Shown here one piece after another: positions 46,959-55,200 of a stretch of 64,000 nt of DNA; within the stretch, counting starts at the first letter, position 1; each line of letters opens with the position of its first letter. This DNA is from Anaerolineae bacterium (lineage in GTDB: Bacteria; Chloroflexota; Anaerolineae; 4572-78; J111): positions 124,001 through 188,000 of the forward strand of contig JAHDWA010000005.1 of the NCBI GenBank assembly GCA_023382535.1, in the 5' to 3' direction. Made by a program: the position numbers and the translations under genes. The notes under the pieces were generated by a model. That model worked only from the letters and a program-made list of their open reading frames with translations. It was not told where the DNA came from and did no database searches.

Positions 46959-47903
46959 ATGCGAAAATCACACCCGTTAAGGCTTTTTATCCTTGGTTTG
47001 GTGCTGTTACTGGCAGGGTGCAGCAGCGCCGAGGCCGGCCCTCCCGCGCCGGTAAAAGAAGCGCCGGCTGTCGAGGTTGCGCCGGCGATGGAAACCCAGG
47101 CGGAAGCGCCGGAAAGTGAAATGATGGAGAAGTCGGCGGTGATCATGGAAGAAACTGAGCCAATGGCCGAAAAGCCGGTGGTAGAGGTTGAAGAAGCGGC
47201 TCCGGTCGGCGAGCAACCTGAGGCGATGGCTGAAGGGCAGGCGGTTGTGGCTGGAGAGTCAACGGCTGAAGTCGAAGAAGCCGCTCCGGTTGATGTAGAA
47301 GCGGAAGTGATGGCCAAAGTTGAAGAAACTGCCCCTGCTATGAAGGAAGGGGCGGCGATAGTTGAAACCGCGCCCGTCGAGGAAGAGACAATGAAACAGG
47401 CAGAAACGATGACCCAGGCCGGTCCCACCGAAGCGCAGGCGCAGCTTTTAGCCACTCTGGGCAACCGGGGCAGGCCGCCGGAACTGTTTAATGAAGTCTG
47501 GCTTAATTCCAACCCATTGAAATTGGCCGATTTGCATGGTAAAGTAGTTATTGTGGAGTTCTGGACCTTTGGCTGTTATAATTGCAAAAACGTCGTCCCT
47601 TCACTGCGGGCGTGGCATCAGATCTATCAGGATGACGGCCTGGTGATTATCGGTGTCCACACCCCGGAATTTGGTTACGAGCGCGAAATCGAAAATGTAA
47701 AGCAGGCCCTGATTGACCAGGATATTCCTTACGCCGTCGCCATTGATAACGATTGGCAAACCTGGCGGGCTTACAATAATCGCTACTGGCCGGCCAAGTA
47801 TTTTATTGACAAAGCCGGAAATCTGCGCCATATCCACATCGGCGAGGGGCGCTACGAGCAGCAAGAGGAGATTATCCAGGCGCTGCTGGCCGAGAAAGTA
47901 TAA
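46959..47903 (+). CDS. Thioredoxin-fold lipoprotein with long Ala/Glu/Pro-Val linker
   Basis: 314 residues; AAAGGAGA precedes ATG 46959, and the start at 46878 is rejected. Lipobox VLLLAGCSS. Residues ~25-150 are a low-complexity stalk of EEAAPV/EAMAEGQAV-type repeats rich in Glu, Ala, Val, Met and Pro. From ~155: LATLGNRGRPPELFN, DLHGKVVIVEFWTFGCYNCK (redox CxxC as CYNC), YQDDGLVIIGVHTPEF, NNRYWPAKYFIDKAGNLRHI. This is the DipZ/TlpA type that acts outside the membrane in thiol exchange or repair. It stands before a two-component pair. Confidence 0.88.
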   Translation: MRKSHPLRLFILGLVLLLAGCSSAEAGPPAPVKEAPAVEVAPAMETQAEAPESEMMEKSAVIMEETEPMAEKPVVEVEEAAPVGEQPEAMAEGQAVVAGESTAEVEEAAPVDVEAEVMAKVEETAPAMKEGAAIVETAPVEEETMKQAETMTQAGPTEAQAQLLATLGNRGRPPELFNEVWLNSNPLKLADLHGKVVIVEFWTFGCYNCKNVVPSLRAWHQIYQDDGLVIIGVHTPEFGYEREIENVKQALIDQDIPYAVAIDNDWQTWRAYNNRYWPAKYFIDKAGNLRHIHIGEGRYEQQEEIIQALLAEKV

Positions 47904-47965
47904 AAAGTAGCAAAGTAGCAGAGTAGCAATTTAAAACCTGCTACCTTGCTACTCTGCTATATGAT
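47904..47965. repeat. GTAGCAAAGTAGCAGAGTAGCA repeat with its complement (family B)
   Basis: AGTAGCAAAGTAGCAGAGTAG followed after about 15 bases by CTACCTTGCTACTCTGCTA, giving a hairpin between the thioredoxin and response-regulator genes. Confidence 0.8.
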
Positions 47966-47980
47966 TGAGGAACTTCCATC

Positions 47981-48691
47981 TTGTCTCCCAAAAAACGTAT
48001 CCTTGTGGTTGACGACGAGCCGAATATCCGCGAAGTGGTCGAGCTGTATCTGCGCCGGGAGGGCTTTGAGGTCGAGGTGGTCGGCGATGGCGCGGCGGCC
48101 CTGGCGGCGGTGGAACGCAAAATTCCCGATTTGATCGTGCTGGATTTGATGCTGCCGGTTTTGGGCGGCCTGCAAGTGACCCGCGTTTTGCGCCAGGGCG
48201 AGCAAAGCATCCCGATCATTATGCTCACCGCCAAAGGCGAGGAAGCCGACCGCATCGCCGGCCTGGAACTGGGCGCCGACGATTACCTGGCCAAACCCTT
48301 CAGCCCCAAGGAGTTGGTTGCGCGGGTGAAAGCGGTGCTGCGCCGGGCCAGCGCCAATCCCCTGGTAGACCCCCAGGCCCAGCCCTTGAACAGCGGCGAT
48401 ATCACCCTCAATCCGGCCACCCGGCAGGTCTGGCTGAAAGATAAGGCTGAAGTGATGCTGACGGCCAAAGAGTTTGATTTGCTCTGGTTCTTGATGAATC
48501 ATCCCGGCCAGGTTTTTACCCGCGACCAACTGCTGGACCGGGTTTGGGGTTATGACTTTTTTGGTGATGCCAGCACGGTTACGGTTCATGTGCGGCGGCT
48601 GCGGGAGAAAATCGAACGCGACGCGACCAAGCCGGAATACGTGCTGACCGTTTGGGGAGTTGGCTACAAGTTCAGGGTGGATGAGCGATGA
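47981..48691 (+). CDS. OmpR-family response regulator
   Basis: 236 residues, TTG start with GAGGAAC upstream. Receiver 1-118 (ILVVDDEPNIREVVELYLRR, Asp in DLIVLDLMLP, TAKGEEADRIAG, Lys in DDYLAKPFSP). DNA-binding ~135-236: LNSGDITLNPATRQVWLKDK, TAKEFDLLWFLMNHPGQVFT, TVTVHVRRLREKIERDATK and VWGVGYKFRVDE. Stop overlaps the kinase ATG by four bases. Activated by the downstream kinase; targets are unknown. Confidence 0.95.
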   Translation: MSPKKRILVVDDEPNIREVVELYLRREGFEVEVVGDGAAALAAVERKIPDLIVLDLMLPVLGGLQVTRVLRQGEQSIPIIMLTAKGEEADRIAGLELGADDYLAKPFSPKELVARVKAVLRRASANPLVDPQAQPLNSGDITLNPATRQVWLKDKAEVMLTAKEFDLLWFLMNHPGQVFTRDQLLDRVWGYDFFGDASTVTVHVRRLREKIERDATKPEYVLTVWGVGYKFRVDER

Positions 48692-49923
48692 ACAGCAGCC
48701 TTAACTGGAAAGCCGCCTGGTCGCCCATGGTCGGGTTGGTGGGAGCCTTTTTAGTGGCCCTGGCCATTGCCGTTTACATCATGGAAGCGCCGGCCAGCGA
48801 CCTGAAAGACCTGATCCAGTTTTTGCTGACCTCCAGCCTGCCCTCCTTGCTGATCGGTTACCTTGTCTTTACCGTCGGCCGGCGCTGGCTGCGCAGTATT
48901 CGTTACAAAACGCTGCTGGCCTACAGCCTGGGCGTTATCATTGCCATTATCAATATTTATGTCACCTCGCAGTTGATGTTTGTCTCGGAGCATGACTTTC
49001 TGCTGCTGGGGCTGCTGTTGATTTTTGCCGGGATTCTATCGGCCTCGTTTGGTTACCTGCTGGCGGCCAGCATGGCCCAATCCTTATTCTTGCTGCGCCT
49101 GGGGGCGCGGCGGATTGCCGGGGGTGACTTTTCGGCGCGGGTTCATTTGACCGAGGTGGACGAGCTGTCGGAAGTGGCCGAAGCGTTTAACGTTATGGGC
49201 GACGAGCTGCAAAAATCCTTTGCCCGCCAGCGGGAGCTGGAGCAGGCCCGCCGTGATTTGATTGCCGCCGTCAGCCACGATTTGCGCACGCCGCTGACCT
49301 CGATTCGGGCCATGATCGAGGCCCTGGCCGACGGCGTCGTGACCGAGCCGCCGACGGTGCGGCGCTACTACGCCGTGATGCGCTCCCAAATTGAAAATTT
49401 ATCCGGGCTGATTAACGACCTGTTTGAGCTGTCTCAGCTCGAAACCGGCCAGGTGCAACTGGCGCTGGAAGCGGTCAATCTCAATGACCTGCTCTCCGAT
49501 GTTCTGGAGAGTATGCAGGCCCAGGCCGGGGCCAAGGGCGTCTCTTTGAAAGGGATTTTTTACGAGGATTTGCCAATTATCAAAGGCGAGATGAACAAAC
49601 TCCAGCGGGTCATTACCAATCTGGTCCAGAATGCCATTCGCCATACCCCTACGGGCGGTTCGATTTCCCTGGCCACGCAGGTCGCGCCGGAAGGGGTCCA
49701 GGTGGAGGTGACGGATACCGGCGAGGGCATTGCCCCCGAAGATTTGCCCCACATTTTTGAGCAGTTTTTCCGTGGCGAAAAGAGCCGCAGCCGCGAGACC
49801 GGTGGCGCGGGCCTTGGCCTGGCCATCGCCAAGCGCATCGTTGAAGCCCACCACGGCCGCATCTGGGTCGAGAGCCGGGTGGGTCAAGGGACGCGGTTCA
49901 GCTTTGTGTTGCCGGCTTCCTGA
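48688..49923 (+). CDS. Membrane sensor histidine kinase
   Basis: 411 residues. Four hydrophobic segments (~11-33, 50-68, 75-95, 105-135) with short loops, so it senses within the membrane rather than by a large outer domain. HAMP (RRIAGGDFSARVHLTEVDEL), HisKA (DLIAAVSHDLRTPLTSIRAM, His ~193), HATPase_c (NLVQNAIRHTPTGG, VTDTGEGIAPEDLPHIFEQF, TGGAGLGLAIAKRIVEAHHG). Cognate to the overlapping regulator upstream. LSELETGQVQLALEAVN region is typical of phosphatase-competent kinases. Confidence 0.94.
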   Translation: MNSSLNWKAAWSPMVGLVGAFLVALAIAVYIMEAPASDLKDLIQFLLTSSLPSLLIGYLVFTVGRRWLRSIRYKTLLAYSLGVIIAIINIYVTSQLMFVSEHDFLLLGLLLIFAGILSASFGYLLAASMAQSLFLLRLGARRIAGGDFSARVHLTEVDELSEVAEAFNVMGDELQKSFARQRELEQARRDLIAAVSHDLRTPLTSIRAMIEALADGVVTEPPTVRRYYAVMRSQIENLSGLINDLFELSQLETGQVQLALEAVNLNDLLSDVLESMQAQAGAKGVSLKGIFYEDLPIIKGEMNKLQRVITNLVQNAIRHTPTGGSISLATQVAPEGVQVEVTDTGEGIAPEDLPHIFEQFFRGEKSRSRETGGAGLGLAIAKRIVEAHHGRIWVESRVGQGTRFSFVLPAS

Positions 49924-50276
49924 TCCCTAGAGAGCGATCGGAAACCCGCAGCGGCAACCTTGCCACCGGTGCTCGTCCGGCGATAAAGTCGCCGGACTAT
50001 CCCACAGCGCCCGATTAATCGGGCTAAAGCCGGGTTGACCCGGCGCTGTTCCATAGCCCTGGCATTCATGCCGGGGCGGGCCAGACCAATGAAATAGTTT
50101 CCGAACGCTTTCATCCCTATCCTAAACCCTCTGGTAGTAACGACTTTAGTCGTCCCTTAAGCGACTGAAGTTGCCACTACTTTCCCTAAAAATCCATTGT
50201 CAACGAACCAGAACTATGCTATAGTGGAGGCAGCAGGCTGAAATGGTAGCCTTTCCCTAAGATATGAGAAAGGACC
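49924..50276. repeat. Intergenic region holding several palindromic words
   Basis: GGCGATAAAGTCGCCGGAC, GCCCGATTAATCGGGCTAAAGC, CATGCCGGGGCGGGCC and, near 50131-50185, GTAGTAACGACTTTAGTCGTCCC with GCGACTGAAGTTGCCACTAC (family E). No gene is seen. The end holds the GAAAGGACC ribosome site of the next gene. Confidence 0.6.
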
Positions 50277-51629
50277 ATGCCGGGTTCAAACCCCTTCTTT
50301 CATCGCGGTCCCATCCACAACCGCGTCTATTTTTTTGGCCGTGAGCAGGAAACAGGCCAGGCCCTATCTCTGCTTGGCAACGGCCAGAGTATCTCCCTGG
50401 TTGGGCAGCGCCGCATCGGCAAGAGTTCCTTCCTGTTCCACCTGGCCGACCCCCACATCTTCACTCAGTATGGCCTTGACCCAGCCCAGCATCTCTTTGT
50501 GTACCTTGACTGCGGCAGCCTGAGCACTCTGCCTCCCCCGGACCTTTACCGCGTTTTGCTGGAAGAAATTGGTGACACCCTGACCGATGTCGTCGGGACA
50601 TCGCTCCTTAACCGGGAAGCAGACCCGGCAGAGACGCGACACCTCACCCATCGCGCCTTCGAGCAAACGCTCCGCCACCTGACCCGGCAGGGCTGGCAGC
50701 TCATTCTTCTCCTGGATGAGTTCGAGCGGCTGAGCCGCAATCCTCACCTGGACCCCGACTTTTTTTCCGGCCTGCGCGCCCTGGCCGCCCGGAATTCCGT
50801 CGCTTACGTGACTGCTTCCAAGCAGCCCCTGTTAGAGCTGACCTACGCCAATGCCAGCGCCCTTAGCTCCCCCTTCTTCAATATTTTTGCCAGTATCCGC
50901 CTGGGCCTCTTTGCTGAGGAGGAAGCCCATAACCTGCTCACCACTCTGGCCGCCAGAAGCGGCTTGACCTTCTCCCCATCCACCCTCGACCTTCTGCTCG
51001 ACCTGGCCGGCCCCCATCCCCTCTTTCTGCAGATTGCCGGTTTCCATGCCTTTGAACTAATGCAGACCTCTGAGGTACGCTCCACGAAAACCTCAGAGGT
51101 CTTGCCGGACCCTGCCGAACTCCGCCGCCGCTTTCTGGATTCGGTGGAGGAACACTTTACTTATTACTGGCGCAACCTCTCGCCCGAGGAACAGCGGGCT
51201 TTGGCGACCCTGCCGGCTATAGAGTCCGGCCCCACCCTGACCAGCCTTGAAAAAGCCTGTTTAATTATCCGCCGTAATGACCGCTACGACTATCTCTCAC
51301 CCGCCTTTCGCGCCTTTGTCCAGGCCCAGGCCATTCCCGGTTTGCTTCAGGCCGGTCCTGTGGCCATAGACCGGGAACAGCATCAAGCTTCCCTCCACGG
51401 CCAGCCTCTGGTTTTGACCACCACACAGTACACTTTGCTGATACATCTTGTCGAACGGGCGGGCCAGGTAGTCAGCAACGAGAGCTTGGAGCAGGCGCTC
51501 TGGGGGGAGACGTACGTCGAGGACCCGGAACGGCTGAAATCGGTCATCAAGGGGCTGCGCCAGGCGTTGGGTGCGGAAGCAGCCCGGCTGGAGAATGTGC
51601 GGGGAGTGGGTTACCGCTTCTTACCCTGA
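50277..51629 (+). CDS. AAA/STAND-like ATPase fused to an OmpR-type winged-helix domain
   Basis: 450 residues. Residues 1-265: NPFFHRGPIHNRVYFFGREQ, then Walker A LVGQRRIGKSSFLFHL (~40), Walker B LILLLDEFERL (~150), SGLRALAARNSVAYVTASKQ and AGPHPLFLQIAGFHAF, the ATPase_2/AAA_16 pattern. Residues ~365-450: VLTTTQYTLLIHLVERAGQV, then WGETYVEDPERLKSVIKGLR and VRGVGYRFLP, an OmpR DNA-binding domain. A nucleotide-switch regulator of transcription is likely. An in-frame repeat (51064-51102) adds ~16 residues between the ATPase and the helical domain. It is closely similar in its first 100 residues to the 57147 protein. Confidence 0.88.
   Translation: MPGSNPFFHRGPIHNRVYFFGREQETGQALSLLGNGQSISLVGQRRIGKSSFLFHLADPHIFTQYGLDPAQHLFVYLDCGSLSTLPPPDLYRVLLEEIGDTLTDVVGTSLLNREADPAETRHLTHRAFEQTLRHLTRQGWQLILLLDEFERLSRNPHLDPDFFSGLRALAARNSVAYVTASKQPLLELTYANASALSSPFFNIFASIRLGLFAEEEAHNLLTTLAARSGLTFSPSTLDLLLDLAGPHPLFLQIAGFHAFELMQTSEVRSTKTSEVLPDPAELRRRFLDSVEEHFTYYWRNLSPEEQRALATLPAIESGPTLTSLEKACLIIRRNDRYDYLSPAFRAFVQAQAIPGLLQAGPVAIDREQHQASLHGQPLVLTTTQYTLLIHLVERAGQVVSNESLEQALWGETYVEDPERLKSVIKGLRQALGAEAARLENVRGVGYRFLP
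51064..51102. repeat. In-frame AGACCTCTGAGGT/ACCTCAGAGGTCT inverted repeat (family F)
   Basis: Perfect 13-bp arms around a 13-base loop inside the ATPase-winged-helix gene. It encodes TSEVRSTKTSEV. The AGACCTGTCAGGTCT word at 52157-52175 is a close relative in a gene gap. Confidence 0.85.
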
Positions 51630-51745
51630 TTTTCCCCCAAATTCTCCCCCAATCTCCCCTGATTTTCCCTTAAAATTGCCTCGCTTTTGTTATATGCTCT
51701 GACCATTATAAAAAATGGTTATGGCTCATCAAACCGGAGGCAAAA

Positions 51746-52144
51746 ATGAAAAAGTTTCTTATCCTTATCGGGATGATTGTTGGTGTGCTGGGGCTGACGT
51801 CAGCCTTCTATCCTCAGTCTGTCAGGGTTGAAGCGCCCATTCAAACGGATGTCTGGAACCGTTCTGGCAGCGGCTTTGAATTGAGTAGCGTCCAGTCCGC
51901 GCTTCCGGTCCCGGTTGAAAAAGAGGCATGGAATCGTTATGGCAGCGGTTTTGAGTTGAGCAGCGTGCCGGGTTCGCTCTCTGCCCCCGTCCAAAAAGAG
52001 GCGTGGAACCGTTATGGCAGCGGCTTCGAATTGAGCAGCGTACGGACTATCACCGAGATTAAGGCTTCTATCCAGAAGTATTGGTGGAATCAAGCCGGGA
52101 GCGGTTTTGAACTGAGCAGCATGCCGGACGTCGATCAAAAGTAA
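51746..52144 (+). CDS. Exported small protein of four WN(R/Q)xGSGFELSS repeats
   Basis: 132 residues; CGGAGGC before ATG. Signal peptide (KKFLILIGMIVGVLGLTSAF). The mature part is four units of about 24-29 residues: VWNRSGSGFELSSV, AWNRYGSGFELSSV, AWNRYGSGFELSSV and WWNQAGSGFELSSM, joined by linkers with (V/A)PV(E/Q)KE. No cysteines. The very even repeat could be a polymeric surface ligand, a precursor of processed peptides or a calcium/receptor-binding stalk. It sits between two of the three ATPase genes with no similarity to known families that I can name. Confidence 0.75.
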   Translation: MKKFLILIGMIVGVLGLTSAFYPQSVRVEAPIQTDVWNRSGSGFELSSVQSALPVPVEKEAWNRYGSGFELSSVPGSLSAPVQKEAWNRYGSGFELSSVRTITEIKASIQKYWWNQAGSGFELSSMPDVDQK

Positions 52145-52245
52145 GATGGTCTTCGGTAGACCTGTCAGGTCTGGCCTGATTAACGCCTTTTTGCACTAGC
52201 CTTGACACCCGGCCAGAAAATCGTTGAATGGAAAAGGGGGGAAAG

Positions 52246-55200
52246 ATGAAACTTATAAGACGGCTGTTGGTCTTGATGATATTCCTCGCCGCCCTGCCTG
52301 TGGCCGCAGTCCAGGCTGACGGCGGCATCGCGGTTCAACCTTACTGGACCTTCCCCACCGGCGCCCCGGTGACTCACGTCCAAACCGGCGACATCAACGG
52401 CGACGGTACGCCGGAAGTGGTCATGACGACCGCCGACAACTGGCTTTACGTGGTGGAGAACGACGGCCGCCTAGCCTGGCGTTATGAACTTGAGACCGCA
52501 ACAATAACCCTGTTAGTGGCGGACTTAGATGGCGACGGGCAAACCGCCGAGATTTATGTGGGAGGCCGGGATCGCCAAATCTTGCTCAGCGCTACGGAGA
52601 AACCCATCTGGAGAATTATCCAAGAAGCGCCGGAAGGAACGGAGATATCTACGCTGGCCGTTTTTGCGGTTGACCTGGACGGGGATGGACGGCGCGAACT
52701 GCTTCAAGGGAATCCTGTGGCGGCGGGCTATTCAGATAGCAAAACAGGACAGGTTATGATAGGTATAACATTTAGGCAGCCGGTTATAGACATTTGGACT
52801 GGTGAGGTGGACGGCGATGGCCGGCCGGAGATCGTGCCCAGTGTGGTTGGGAGTAACCTGGTCTATGTTCTGAACGACGACCTTAGTTGGGCCTGGCAGC
52901 AACCCCTTGAGGAGGTGCGTTTGGTGCAAGGAGGGGATGTGGATGGCGACGGCCTGGCCGAGATTGTGGCTCTCAGCGCCTCGTGGGGCCTGATCCTATT
53001 GGAGAGCGACGGACAACAAATTTGGCATCATCAAAACCTGACAGGTCTAACAAACCTGTCAGATTTGACCCCGCCTCTGCCCGGACAACTGCTCGCCCAT
53101 GACCTGGACGGCGATGGGCAGAGCGAGATCATCGTCCTGGCTCCGGCGGGGGTTCACGTTTTTAGAGGAGATAGCAGCCAGGTTTGGCAACAGCCCTTGG
53201 CTCTGGTGACAGACCAGAACGCTCCTGATCAGAGTTCCGCAGGTTTCGTGCAGGAAGCTTTGGAGTCCGGCGGATTTCGATCCGGACTCCAGGTTGCTGA
53301 TATAAACGGCGACGGCCAGGCCGAGGTTGCCGTGACCACAGGGGGCCAGGGGCCGATTTATCTGCTGGCGGCCAACGGCCAGCGCCTGGCCGAATACCTG
53401 GTCGAGCAGAGCACCGGCACGCTGGCCTATGCCGACCTGAACGGCGATGGCCAGGGTGAAATGATGGTGGGTACGGAGACCGGCCTCCAGGTTTTTGGAG
53501 CGGCCCGGCCGGTGGAGCGGCGCGAATTATGGCAATCACGATTTTTGAATACGGTCACTGCCCTTGAGCTAACCGATCTGGACGGCGATGGCCGGAGCGA
53601 AGGAGTGGCCGGCACTCAGGAGGGCCAGGTCTATGCCCTGGCTGGTGACGGCCATATCCTATGGCAAGTAAATCTCCCTTATGAACCCGGGGAAACTAGC
53701 AGTTTACCCATTGTGTTGGCCCTAAGCGCCGGCGATGTAGATGGTGATGGTCAGCCCGAAATCATTGCCAACGACCGAGGTAGTCAAATTTATCTTTTAG
53801 ATAGCCGGGGGCCGCGCTGGGTTATCCCCACTGAAGGTAAGTTTATTACCAGTGTAGCCGCTCATGATCTCGACGGCGATGGCCGGGCCGAAACTATTCT
53901 CGGCGGCGACTCGCTCTTGGGGAGCGCCAGCGTGGTCAGGTTGTTGGACGGTACCGGCAAGCTGATCTGGGAATGGAATCTGACCGGAGGGGTGACAGCC
54001 GTGGCCGGTGACGGGGAGTACATTCTGGTCGGAACCAGTAGTGGGCAGGTTTACCGGCTGAACGCTGCCGGAGCGCCGGTCGGGGAGTACGAGTTGGGAG
54101 CCAGGGTGCTCAGTTTCAAGTCTGAGCAGGCGATCACCGAGAACGGACGAGTTTACCGGCTGGACGAGGCTGAGGCGACCCTGGTGCGCGACCTGGGCAC
54201 GGCCCCCCGGATAGCCCGGTTGAGCGCAGAGACCGCGGCTCTCATTATGGGAGAGCGGGAAACCAATCTGATTATGGCTGATGGGTCACGCTGGCAAGGG
54301 ACTCTGGACAGCCGGGTACTCAGCCTGGCTGTAGGTGACCTGAATGGCGATGGTGAGATGGAGGTTGCCGCCGGTACTGATAGTGGCCGGGTCCATCTCT
54401 TTGGCCTAACCGTTAATCAACCTCCCCTGCTCACTAAACCTAATCTGACCGAAACCCGTACCGGTTACGCTTATGGTGTAGATGTGAACGACCCTGACGG
54501 CGATACGGTCACCGTGACCGTGGAAATTTGGGACCCATCGGCCAGTATCTGGCTAACCGGAGCGACGCAATCTTTCTCCCGGGGTCAGGGCCGGTTGAGT
54601 TTAGATGTACCAGATCCGTTTAATACATGGGACTCCGGCCAGGAAAGCCGCTTCCGCTTTCGCTACGACGATGGCCGTAACCAGGGTGTCCTGGCCGAAG
54701 TTCCTGGTCCCTTCACCATTCCCACCCTGCCCTGGTATCTCTACTACGGCCAATGGGCCGGCCTGGGGGCGCTAGCCTTGCTGGTCCCGACGCTGGGCTG
54801 GATAATCTACCGCCGCCAGCGGGCTTACCGCCGCTCCTTGGTGGGCCGGGCGGAAAGCCTACTCAAGCAGTTATGCGCCCAGCCTGGTAAAGCTCTGGTG
54901 CATCTGCACGACTTGGCCCGGGACGACCCGGCGCTGCTGGCCCATCTGCCCGGCCTGGCGCGTGAAGCCGGGGAAACTAACATCGCCGACGTGAGCGAGG
55001 GCTTCCAACTCATCCTGACCCGGCCCGAAGTGGCCGTCGAGGGGCTGCGGGCGGTGGTGAGAGGAGGAGGCGAGGAGCCTGGGGTGCAAAGTGAAGCTTT
55101 GCAGAGGAGCAGAGGAGCAGGGGAGCAGGGGAGCAAGAGCGATGAAACGACAAATGACTTGACCCCCCTATACAATTTATGCTTGGAAGCGTTGGAGGCC

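Noticed and set aside
46787..47512. 241-codon Ser/Ala-rich minus-strand frame over the thioredoxin lipoprotein
   Set aside because: It mirrors the low-complexity acidic stalk; the + strand has lipobox, ribosome site and CxxC domain.
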